This document shows, in pieces, positions 1-6,467 of a stretch of DNA of 13,325 bases. The notes beneath the pieces were generated by a model. That model saw only the letters and a program-made list of their open reading frames with translations, did no database searches and was not told the origin of the DNA. Each line of letters opens with the position of its first letter. Positions within the stretch are counted from its first letter, which is position 1. Both the position numbers and the translations under genes were made by a program. The stretch comes from Adhaeribacter sp. (GTDB taxonomy: Bacteria > Bacteroidota > Bacteroidia > Cytophagales > Hymenobacteraceae), in assembly GCA_028288395.1 (NCBI GenBank), contig JAQBNV010000349.1:1-13325 (forward strand), given 5' to 3'.

Positions 1-445
1 TTATTATGTTAATAAATATTATGATGCTGATGCGACTTCCTCTTCCAACCAGGATAACAACTGGATGATTTTGCGGTATGCTGATATATTGCTGACTTAT
101 GCCGAGGCGCTTAACGAAATCAGCACCGGCAATCCGGAAGCTTACAAAGCAATTAACATGGTAAGAAGACGGGCTTTTGGCGAAAATATCAAAACCGATA
201 CGCCGCAGCCGCACGACTTAAAAGGGCTTAACCAAAGTGCCTTCCGGCAGGCCGTTTACGGCGAAAGACGCTTTGAATTTGCCTTCGAAGGCCACCGCTG
301 GTTCGACCTGGTGCGTACAGGCCGCCTGATAAAGACCATGCAGAACAAAGGATATTCCAACATTAAGCCCGCGCATTTATTATTCCCAGTTCCTCAGGAC
401 GAAATAGCACTGAATCCTAACCTAGGTCAGAACAACGGCTATTAA
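1..445 (+). CDS. SusD/RagB family outer-membrane lipoprotein, C-terminal part (5' end outside window)
   Basis: The reading frame is open from base 2 and ends at TAA 443-445, giving the last 147 residues; full family members usually exceed 450 residues. Seen: WMILRYADILLTYAEALNE near the start, then the segment GERRFEFAFEGHRWFDLVRTG, and the ending LFPVPQDEIALNPNLGQNNGY. All three are hallmarks of the SusD/RagB C-terminal domain. Family knowledge: SusD proteins are surface lipoproteins that cap a SusC-type TonB-dependent transporter and bind oligosaccharides or other nutrients at the outer membrane. The partner susC gene would be expected upstream, outside the window. No carbohydrate-active enzyme is visible here, so the substrate cannot be guessed. 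A strong terminator follows 17 bases after the stop, so this is the last gene of its operon. The next gene, eboD, converges on it. Confidence 0.95.
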   Translation, partial: YYVNKYYDADATSSSNQDNNWMILRYADILLTYAEALNEISTGNPEAYKAINMVRRRAFGENIKTDTPQPHDLKGLNQSAFRQAVYGERRFEFAFEGHRWFDLVRTGRLIKTMQNKGYSNIKPAHLLFPVPQDEIALNPNLGQNNGY

Positions 446-462
446 TTAATAAATTAAGTAAT

Positions 463-498
463 AAAAAAAGCGGCTCCCGAAAAGGAGCCGCTTTTTTT
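463..498 (+). terminator. Intrinsic terminator, probably bidirectional
   Basis: A perfect 8-bp GC-rich stem, GCGGCTCC (470-477) with GGAGCCGC (484-491), encloses the loop CGAAAA. Seven A precede it (463-469) and seven T follow it (492-498), so the A/T runs can extend the stem and a T-tract is present on both strands. It closes the SusD gene on the plus strand. It is also the best terminator visible for transcripts arriving leftwards from eboD. Confidence 0.93.
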
Positions 499-856
499 AT
501 AGGCAGTTATCAAATATGAAATAAAAGATTATACCCCTAAAAATCAATCAAGCGCTTTAGGCTAGGAGTGGCCATAGCCTTAAAATTTTTTGTTCATTAG
601 TAAATCATTAACCTCCTATTATTTATTCCTGCTATCGCCAGCTTCCCGCTGGTGATAATATTCTTTAGGCCTCTGGCCGCTATAATTTTTAGCAGCACCT
701 TACTTTGCTGGGTTAGTGCTAACTTGCTGGGCAATGGTACCCAATAATTTGGGATACTTATAGGCCTAAGCCTGATTATTGTTCCGGAATAGAAAAATAA
801 TTAATGCCTTGGCCGGAAAGAACCCAATTTTATTTCAAGGTTTGGCTTAAAAGCGG
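499..856. other. Non-coding interval between convergent SusD and eboD genes
   Basis: No reading frame with protein-like composition spans this 358-base AT-rich stretch on either strand. It holds one imperfect hairpin (633-657), two copies of TTGCTGGG (705-712 and 724-731) flanking the near-palindrome TTAGTGCTAA, and a 19-codon minus-strand frame whose ATG overlaps the eboD stop. No tRNA, transposase remnant or recognisable eboE fragment was seen. It sits exactly where eboE would begin in a complete ebo operon. Confidence 0.6.
633..657. repeat. Imperfect hairpin
   Basis: The arms TATCGCCAGC (633-642) and GCTGGTGATA (648-657) pair over 10 bp with one G-T wobble, around the five-base loop TTCCC. 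There is no long T-tract on either side. It may be a weak secondary terminator for eboD or a relic of a small repeat element. Its function is unknown. Confidence 0.5.
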
Positions 857-2053
857 TCATTCCGCACTGCTTAATGCGGCCGATCTTTCCTGAAGTTTCT
901 GCAGATGCCGTACGGCGGCTATTACTAGATTATTATCCATGGTATGAACTTCCACGCCTTTTCCAATCCGTTCGAGCAGCATGATGGTTAGCTTGCCGCC
1001 CAGGTGCTCACGGAACTCCTGCAAGCCATGCAGTAAACTATCCGGGTGCGAAGCATCCTCCAGGTGTCTATCCAATTCCGGTACAAATAAATCGAAGCCC
1101 AAAGTCCGGATTACCGTTAATATCTGGGTGAGTTCATCGGCCGAAAGCCGGCCGGTTAAGTGCGAATACACGGAGTCGAGGGCAATACCCAGCGAAACGG
1201 CTTCGCCGTGCCGAATCTCGAAATTGCTCAACGGCTCCAGTTTGTGTGCCGACCAATGACCGAAGTCCAGCGGACGCGACGAACCTTGTTCAAACGGGTC
1301 GCCGCCGGCAATATGCTGCAGGTGCATTTCGGCGCACCGGTAAATCAGGTATTGCATCGCCGGCATGTCGCGCTGCGCCAGCTTCACGGCGTTTTCCTGA
1401 ATAAACCGGAAAAAGGTTTCATCTTTGATCAAGCTTACCTTAATGGCTTCCGAAATACCGGAACGCCAATCGCGATCGTTTAGGGTAGTTAAAAAATTAA
1501 AGTCGTTCAGAACAGCATAAGGCGGGGCAAAATTGCCGAGGAAATTTTTCTTGCCGAAAGCATTTACACTGTTTTTAACGCCAATACCAGAATCGTTCTG
1601 TGATAAAACAGTAGTAGGAATCCGGATATGCCGGATTCCGCGGTGGGCAATAGATGCTACGTACCCAACCATATCCAGCAGAGCGCCGCCCCCAATGGCT
1701 ACCATATAGGAGTGCCGGTCGATGCCAAAATTATTAACTGCTTCCAGGAGTTGCTGAACCAGCTCAGGCTGGTTCTTACACTGCTCGCCGCCCGGCACTA
1801 CGGTTAAATCGCCGTTTAAGGCCAATACATTGGCGTGGTTCAGGAAATAATTTTTCAGATCGGTTTGCAGGTTCGGGTGCGCTTCCTGCACCCCGCTATC
1901 AATTACAAAAAAAACCTTGCGTTGGCCCTCGCCGCCATCTCCGGCAATAACATCGCGGAAAAGGGGATTAGCAGGATCAAATAAACCTTCGGTAAAATGA
2001 ACAATATAAGAAAATGGGACCTGGAACTTCTGGTGGATAGAGGATATATGCAT
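857..2053 (-). CDS. eboD: EboD: 3-dehydroquinate-synthase-like cyclase of the ebo cluster
   Basis: This 398-residue protein belongs to the sugar-phosphate cyclase (DHQS) fold and is somewhat longer than AroB (about 360). Seen: the NAD-binding AIGGGALLDMVGY (residues 119-131), RIPTTVLSQNDSG (144-156), K160, GKKN (167-170), and candidate zinc ligands E202, H266 (in FGHWSAHKLE) and H282 (in RHGEAV). The spacing of the two histidines fits AroB. The VGGKT signature of true AroB is replaced by IGVKNSVN (157-164), which argues for a divergent substrate. Context after eboA, eboB and eboC makes EboD the best name; in the family it is required together with the other Ebo proteins, but its reaction is not established. 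It starts at ATG 2053, with a TAACTTTG promoter-like box about 65 bases upstream. The stop TGA overlaps an ATG (ATGA), but the frame entered there is only 19 codons long, and no eboE follows. Confidence 0.87.
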   Translation of the reverse strand: MHISSIHQKFQVPFSYIVHFTEGLFDPANPLFRDVIAGDGGEGQRKVFFVIDSGVQEAHPNLQTDLKNYFLNHANVLALNGDLTVVPGGEQCKNQPELVQQLLEAVNNFGIDRHSYMVAIGGGALLDMVGYVASIAHRGIRHIRIPTTVLSQNDSGIGVKNSVNAFGKKNFLGNFAPPYAVLNDFNFLTTLNDRDWRSGISEAIKVSLIKDETFFRFIQENAVKLAQRDMPAMQYLIYRCAEMHLQHIAGGDPFEQGSSRPLDFGHWSAHKLEPLSNFEIRHGEAVSLGIALDSVYSHLTGRLSADELTQILTVIRTLGFDLFVPELDRHLEDASHPDSLLHGLQEFREHLGGKLTIMLLERIGKGVEVHTMDNNLVIAAVRHLQKLQERSAALSSAE

Positions 2054-2116
2054 TTAAATATTCAGCGCTTAAATAAAATCTGGCTTACAGGCTTTTTTTA
2101 ATATTTCCAAATTGGT

Positions 2117-2124
2117 CAAAGTTA
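2117..2124 (-). promoter_or_regulatory. Candidate -7 box (TAACTTTG) ahead of eboD
   Basis: On the minus strand this reads TAACTTTG, a full match to the Bacteroidota -7 consensus TAnnTTTG, 63 bases before the eboD ATG. No convincing TTTG/TTG -33 element is seen at the usual distance. It could give eboD its own transcript within the 134-base gap after eboC. Confidence 0.35.
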
Positions 2125-2187
2125 GCCTTATTATTCTTTTTGTTAGTTATAAAAGTAAATATTTTAGGTTAACCAAAAGGGATTTAA

Positions 2188-3099
2188 TTAAGTAACGGCA
2201 AATTGCTTGGCGAGGTATCGCGAAATAGGGAATAATGCCAAAACCAGCAGCCCGTATACCCAACCGGCAAAACCGGCGGCAATGGCGGCATCCAGCATAA
2301 TCAAGGCTATTACGCCTGCTTTTACGGCAAACCGGATGTGCTGGGCTTCCAACGTTTTGATGGCTTTTATCAGGGGTGGAAATATAAGGTAAGTAAACAA
2401 TACGAGGAAAGGCATGGCGTACAAAATCTGGTATTGCTGCAGGCGCATCAGGGACAGAATGCCGCCAATTACTAGCAGGTACAAAAACAAAGCGCCCAGC
2501 AATATTTTTTTATTGCCCCCGTGTACTTCGCCGCGGCTAATAACGGTAATGGCCGCGATGTAAACGATGGGGATTATTGCCAGGTACCAGTAAACGCTAA
2601 CGGCCGCTGGCACCGCGCTCATGCCTAATAATAAATTGCCACCCCGGCAGGCACCCATATTTAGGGGGCCCAAAATGGAGTGGTGTTTGCCAATGGCATT
2701 GTAGATTAATGCCAGCATAGCTACCACCACGGCCAGTACACCGCTCAACACCGAAACCTGAAATGCGGCTCCGATACCCAATATTAATAAAGCTGCGCCC
2801 AGCATGGTAGCGCTCAACCGGCTGGCCGCCCCGCTGGGTATGGGGCGCTCGGGCCTTTCTACCCGGTCCAGGTCAGCGTCGAATACATCATTAAAAACTA
2901 CACCGCCGCCGTACAAACCAATGGTGGCGGCAATAAGCCAGTACAAAAGCTGTAGCTGCGGGTGAGCCGCTGAAAAACCACCTTGCTGCACCAGCAGGCC
3001 AACCGAACCCGAAGCGGCAAAACCCAGCATAATATCGGCGATGGCCGTAATAATATTGGCCGGCCGCATAAGTACCAGGTGCGCGTAAATTCGGTTCAT
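2188..3099 (-). CDS. eboC: EboC: UbiA-like membrane prenyltransferase of the ebo cluster
   Basis: A 303-residue, strongly hydrophobic protein with about eight or nine predicted membrane helices. Seen: LMRPANIITA near the N-terminus (10-19), the first Asp-rich motif NDVFDADLD (N70, D71, D74, D78) followed by RPERPIPSG (82-90), and YNAIGKHHSILGPLNMG with ACRGGNLLLG (133-159). Family knowledge: UbiA enzymes use the first Asp-rich loop with Mg2+ to bind a prenyl diphosphate and attach the prenyl group to an acceptor inside the membrane. The second canonical Asp-rich loop is not present as DxxxD; the matching region reads SRGEVHGG (188-195). This, plus the eboB/eboD neighbours, points to EboC rather than UbiA, MenA or chlorophyll/heme farnesyl-type enzymes. 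Acceptor and prenyl donor are unknown. It starts at ATG 3099, preceded by a 9-bp inverted repeat in the leader. Confidence 0.87.
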   Translation of the reverse strand: MNRIYAHLVLMRPANIITAIADIMLGFAASGSVGLLVQQGGFSAAHPQLQLLYWLIAATIGLYGGGVVFNDVFDADLDRVERPERPIPSGAASRLSATMLGAALLILGIGAAFQVSVLSGVLAVVVAMLALIYNAIGKHHSILGPLNMGACRGGNLLLGMSAVPAAVSVYWYLAIIPIVYIAAITVISRGEVHGGNKKILLGALFLYLLVIGGILSLMRLQQYQILYAMPFLVLFTYLIFPPLIKAIKTLEAQHIRFAVKAGVIALIMLDAAIAAGFAGWVYGLLVLALFPISRYLAKQFAVT

Positions 3100-3115
3100 G
3101 TTGTGGAGTTATACC

Positions 3116-3142
3116 ATTTAGCAATGCACAAATTTGCTAAAT
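3116..3142 (-). promoter_or_regulatory. Perfect inverted repeat in the eboC leader
   Basis: The arms ATTTAGCAA (3116-3124) and TTGCTAAAT (3134-3142) are perfect 9-bp complements around a 9-base spacer, ending 16 bases upstream of the eboC ATG on the minus strand. The position fits an operator or an RNA hairpin in the leader. It has no T-tract, so it is unlikely to be a terminator. Function is inferred only. Confidence 0.45.
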
Positions 3143-3229
3143 AATCGCTTATATTCCGCACTATTTACCGGTTGTTTAAAAGATATAATGCGATCGGCCG
3201 GATGTTTTTTAAATTTATTTCATATTTAT

Positions 3230-4144
3230 TTAACGAATGATCCGCGAATCTTTTTCGCCGGTCTCGATGCTCGGGGTCTGACCACCGCGCAGAATAGAAT
3301 TGCCGGAGTATTTAAGGCTCTGGTCGATGCCCGTAGCCTCCAGCCAGTCGCTTTCCTGCATCTGACCACTCTGGCCAAATGCGTCCAGGGCATTCTGGTA
3401 AGATACCATCCGCACCGACTCCTCGGAAATGCCGCGTTCCAGCATTAAATGAGCCGTTTTGGGTACCGCCAGCGGGTCGCTGATTCCCCAGTCGGCAGCG
3501 CTGTTGATCATGATACGCTCGTGGCCGTATTGGCGCACTATTTCGGTCATGCGTTCATTGCCCATTTTGGTATGGGGGTAAATGGTAAACGCCGCCCAGA
3601 AGCCGCGGTCCAGCACATCTTTTACCGTTTCTTCGTTGTTATGGTCAACAATTACCAGGCTAGGGTCCAGGCCATGTTCCAGCGCCACCTCCATGCTTTT
3701 AATCGTGCCTTTCCTTTTGTCACGGTGTGGGGTATGAATTTGCACCGGCAGCCCTACTTCTTTGGCCAAATCCAGTTGCAAGCGGTAATATTTGTCTTCA
3801 GCGGCAGTCTGGTCGTCGTACCCGATTTCGCCTACGCCTACAACGCCTTCTTTCAGCACAAACAACGGCAATAATTCCATTACTGCTTCGGCGAGGGCTT
3901 CGTTGTTTGCTTCCTTGGAGTTTAACCCGATGGTGCAATAATGTTTAATGCCAAACTGACTCGCCCGGAAGCGTTCAAAACCAATCAAATGGCTGTAATA
4001 ATCTTTAAATGTACCAGCTTCGGTGCGGGGCTGACCCATCCAGAAAGCAGGTTCAATCATGGCCACTACCCCGGCTTTACGCATGGCTTCGTAATCGTCG
4101 GTGGTGCGGGAAATCATGTGGACGTGGGGATCTATGAATAGCAT
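3230..4144 (-). CDS. eboB: EboB: TatD-family metal-dependent hydrolase of the ebo cluster
   Basis: A 304-residue TIM-barrel protein of the TatD/amidohydrolase type. The complete metal-ligand set is visible: H7 and H9 in DPHVH, E106 in GVGEIGYD, H137 in QIHTPH, H168 in VDHNNEE, and D218 in SAADWG. It is longer than E. coli TatD (about 260), with an extra C-terminal tail of polar residues after about residue 275. Family knowledge: TatD proteins hydrolyse phosphodiester or related bonds using divalent metals. The natural substrate of EboB is unknown. It has no signal peptide, so it is cytoplasmic. Its place between the EboA and EboC genes supports the name. It starts at ATG 4144, 94 bases after the eboA stop; no clear Shine-Dalgarno or TAnnTTTG box lies in that AT-rich gap. 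Confidence 0.88.
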   Translation of the reverse strand: MLFIDPHVHMISRTTDDYEAMRKAGVVAMIEPAFWMGQPRTEAGTFKDYYSHLIGFERFRASQFGIKHYCTIGLNSKEANNEALAEAVMELLPLFVLKEGVVGVGEIGYDDQTAAEDKYYRLQLDLAKEVGLPVQIHTPHRDKRKGTIKSMEVALEHGLDPSLVIVDHNNEETVKDVLDRGFWAAFTIYPHTKMGNERMTEIVRQYGHERIMINSAADWGISDPLAVPKTAHLMLERGISEESVRMVSYQNALDAFGQSGQMQESDWLEATGIDQSLKYSGNSILRGGQTPSIETGEKDSRIIR

Positions 4145-4238
4145 ATTTTTAGTCGGTTTAATATTTTATTAGGTAAAGCTGTCTTATTAAGTTGTCTAAA
4201 CAGGTTAAGTCCAGAATATTAAAATGGTAAATCGAGAA

Positions 4239-5108
4239 TTATTTGTAAGCGCCTTCTCCAACCGTTTGCCAATTAAAATCCCCTGCTTGTAATTGCTTTT
4301 TCAACTCCGGGAATTTAGAAAGTAAATCCTTTGCTTCCGGTAAATTACTTTCAGCTAAAGCCAGTGCGGCGGCTTCTTTCTGAATATTTTCGGGACTTTG
4401 GAGCAATCGCTGGATATCTTTAATATTTTCGGCAGAAATAAACGGCCCTACCAGACGCCATAGTTCGGGCGTGAGGGTGCGGCCGGCGGCCCAGCGTTCG
4501 TGGGCGTAATCAATGGCAATATTGGCTAACGCTTCGTTGCGCCGGGCATCCAGGCCATAAATTCGATACAAGGGCCGGACATTAAATATCGATTTCAAAA
4601 CCAACTGGTTCCAGGCTTCTTCCGGCAGGTAATCGTGCGGATAAGGATTATTTAGGGCAATGGCATCAAAAACCTGGGTCATGGTAGTGCGCACGCCTTC
4701 GGCCGCCCGCATAACGTGGCGTTCGGGGTAGGGTAGCAGGGGCAGGCTGGCGTACAGCGTAACTAATTCACTTAAATCGGCGGTACTGAAAACTTTATTC
4801 AGGATGGCTACATATTGTTCGGGCGTTTCGTGCGGAATAGCCCGTACCAACAGTGCTCGCGCCACCTGGTCAGTAGTCCAGTTTTGCGGGTTAAATCCGG
4901 CACGCAGATTTTCCGCTTCCTGCTGATCGGTTTCCGATAGAATAATCGGCTTTTTGCCGGTATAACGGGGTGCTACGCTAAAAGCCAGGTAAAAATCTTT
5001 CTCGGTTTTGAGGTTATCGAGTTGTTTTTGCAGCCAGGTTACGCCCGGTGCCGGTAACTGGGGTAAGAGTATTTTTAGTAAATAATCGCTTATGTTTGCT
5101 GCTGGCAT
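4239..5108 (-). CDS. eboA: EboA: helical protein of unknown activity, first gene of the ebo cluster
   Basis: A 289-residue, largely alpha-helical soluble protein without signal peptide or membrane segments. It matches the EboA-domain family by the conserved blocks FSVAPRYTGK (43-52), YGLDARRNEAL (184-194) and DYAHERWAAGR (200-210), followed by PELWRLVGPF. The C-terminal third (about 218-275) looks like short helical hairpins rich in Ala, Leu and Glu, reminiscent of HEAT-like packing. No catalytic motif is recognised, and a scaffold or binding role is possible. It is followed by eboB, eboC and eboD in the usual order. It starts at ATG 5108. The 201-base gap to the preceding oxidoreductase gene contains a terminator-like hairpin and a TATATTTG box, suggesting that eboA begins its own transcript. 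Confidence 0.84.
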   Translation of the reverse strand: MPAANISDYLLKILLPQLPAPGVTWLQKQLDNLKTEKDFYLAFSVAPRYTGKKPIILSETDQQEAENLRAGFNPQNWTTDQVARALLVRAIPHETPEQYVAILNKVFSTADLSELVTLYASLPLLPYPERHVMRAAEGVRTTMTQVFDAIALNNPYPHDYLPEEAWNQLVLKSIFNVRPLYRIYGLDARRNEALANIAIDYAHERWAAGRTLTPELWRLVGPFISAENIKDIQRLLQSPENIQKEAAALALAESNLPEAKDLLSKFPELKKQLQAGDFNWQTVGEGAYK

Positions 5109-5191
5109 CTTTTAGCTAAGAGAAATTTATTTTTCAGAAATAGGATTGGTGATGTAAACATAAAGCGTCCGCCGCTACCCACCAGCGCTAC

Positions 5192-5199
5192 CAAATATA
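5192..5199 (-). promoter_or_regulatory. Candidate -7 box (TATATTTG) ahead of eboA
   Basis: The minus strand reads TATATTTG, a full match to the Bacteroidota -7 consensus TAnnTTTG, 83 bases before the eboA start. A TTTG occurs 24 bases further upstream, a little longer than the usual -33 spacing. A second full match, TATCTTTG, lies at 5241-5248 but is buried in the adjacent hairpin. Confidence 0.4.
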
Positions 5200-5243
5200 A
5201 TTGCAACTAACGTAATCCGGCCGCAAAAATCTTATCAATACAA

Positions 5244-5273
5244 AGATAGCTGCCTTGGGAAAAGCAGCTATCT
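5244..5273 (-). terminator. Hairpin after the Gfo/Idh/MocA gene, possible terminator
   Basis: Perfect 10-bp arms AGATAGCTGC (5244-5253) and GCAGCTATCT (5264-5273) enclose a 10-base loop. On the minus strand the stem is followed only by TTGTATTGATAAG, a poor T-tract, so termination would be weak. It lies 36 bases after the oxidoreductase stop and ahead of eboA. The same bases also create the promoter-like TATCTTTG, so a regulatory role is an alternative. Confidence 0.5.
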
Positions 5274-5309
5274 AATCAAGTAAAAGGTGACAAGAATCAT
5301 TAATAAATA

Positions 5310-6455
5310 TTAAGCAATCTTTACTTCTTTGCCGCCTTCCCGGATCGACTTGTAAATAGCTTCTATCACTTTTAAATCGCGTAGGCCTTCTTCGCCGGGT
5401 ACGCTGGTAGGTTTATTCGTCTGGATACAATTTGCAAAATCATCCATTTGCGCTTCAAAGTGATCAATTTGCGGAAAATTCATTTCGCCTTTGCTCGTGC
5501 GGCCTTTAATACCGCCGTAGCCATAAGCCGGACGTAATTCCATCCATCCTTTTTCCGCCGAAGCAAACAAGCGTTCGGTGCTGGCGGCATAACTGGTGGT
5601 GCAGGAGGCCGTGGCCCCGCCCGGAAATTTCATTTGCCAGAATATCGTTTCGTCTACTTCTTTAAACTTAACCGGGTCGGTTTTAAATTCCTGGGCCGTT
5701 ACGGTAAGGGGCTCTTCACCAATTACGTAACGACAACCCTGCAACGCATAAATGCCTACATCCATTAAAGCGCCCCCGCCGGCTAAGTCTTTTTTCAAGC
5801 GCCATTGGTTCGGATCGCCTATCCGGAAGCCATCAGCCGCTTCTACTAATTTAACCTGGCCAAAAACTTTTTCCTGGCCTAAACGCTTCATCTCTAAATT
5901 ATGCGGCTCAAAGTGCAGGCGGTAACCAATAGCCAGCTGTTTGCCGGCTTTTTTGCAGGCAGCAATCATCTCTTCGCACTCTTTTACGGTATTTGCCATC
6001 GGTTTTTCGCAAAGCACATGTTTGCCTGCTTTGGCCGCCCGGATGGTAAACTCATGGTGCATGGAGTTGGGCAACACAATATAGACCAGATCAATATCCT
6101 TGTTTTTGGCAATGGTATCGAAGTTCTGGTAGTTATAGATATTCTTTTTCGGGATGTTATATTTTTTAGACCATTCTTCGGCTTTGGCGGGCGTACCGGT
6201 TACAATGCCGGCCAGGTAGCAGTTTTTGGTTTTTAACAGCGCTGGTGCAATCTGGTTTTTGCTCAGGCTGCCCAACCCAACCAAAGCCACCCCTAGCTTT
6301 TTATTTTTGTCTTGTGCGGCGTTTTGGGTGGTGGCTGATAAAAAAGGGAAAGCCGCAGTGGCCAAAGCGGCCGCTCCCAAACCCGTTGACAAGTTTTTAA
6401 AGAACCGGCGGCGGGAATTATCTGGCCCGCTGCCGGAAGAAAAATATTTTCTCAT
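5310..6455 (-). CDS. Tat-exported Gfo/Idh/MocA family oxidoreductase (glucose-fructose oxidoreductase-like)
   Basis: A 381-residue protein. Residues 1-48 form a twin-arginine signal: SRRRFFK (14-20), then a hydrophobic Ala/Leu-rich core to about residue 41. The NAD(P)-binding fold begins at ALVGLGSLS (57-65). EKP at 150-152 carries the family's conserved Lys151, and GGGALMDVGIY (226-236) is very like that of Zymomonas glucose-fructose oxidoreductase. Such enzymes transfer hydride on sugars or cyclitols with a nucleotide that often stays tightly bound, which suits a folded, Tat-exported periplasmic enzyme. The substrate cannot be read from sequence. It starts at ATG 6455, only 12 bases after the stop of the NIPSNAP lipoprotein gene, so the two are almost certainly co-transcribed. 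The 201-base gap downstream to eboA holds a possible terminator, so membership of the ebo transcript is uncertain. Confidence 0.9.
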   Translation of the reverse strand: MRKYFSSGSGPDNSRRRFFKNLSTGLGAAALATAAFPFLSATTQNAAQDKNKKLGVALVGLGSLSKNQIAPALLKTKNCYLAGIVTGTPAKAEEWSKKYNIPKKNIYNYQNFDTIAKNKDIDLVYIVLPNSMHHEFTIRAAKAGKHVLCEKPMANTVKECEEMIAACKKAGKQLAIGYRLHFEPHNLEMKRLGQEKVFGQVKLVEAADGFRIGDPNQWRLKKDLAGGGALMDVGIYALQGCRYVIGEEPLTVTAQEFKTDPVKFKEVDETIFWQMKFPGGATASCTTSYAASTERLFASAEKGWMELRPAYGYGGIKGRTSKGEMNFPQIDHFEAQMDDFANCIQTNKPTSVPGEEGLRDLKVIEAIYKSIREGGKEVKIA

Positions 6456-6467
6456 CAGTTGATGGTT

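Noticed and set aside
801..860. A 19-codon minus-strand frame starting in the eboD stop (ATGA)
   Set aside because: Not listed as a gene: too short, no similarity to EboE recognised, and the following bases show no continuation in another frame.
981..1483. Plus-strand open frames of 92 and 107 codons
   Set aside because: Antisense shadows of eboD, which has all cyclase motifs on the minus strand.
857..2053. Housekeeping aroB (3-dehydroquinate synthase)
   Set aside because: The VGGKT signature is replaced by IGVKN, and the gene sits behind eboA, eboB and eboC rather than other shikimate genes.
2188..3099. ubiA or menA
   Set aside because: The second Asp-rich motif is absent, and no quinone biosynthesis genes are nearby.
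3449..3948. Plus-strand open frames of 141 and 73 codons
   Set aside because: They lie antisense within eboB, whose metal-ligand motifs are intact; their composition is not protein-like.
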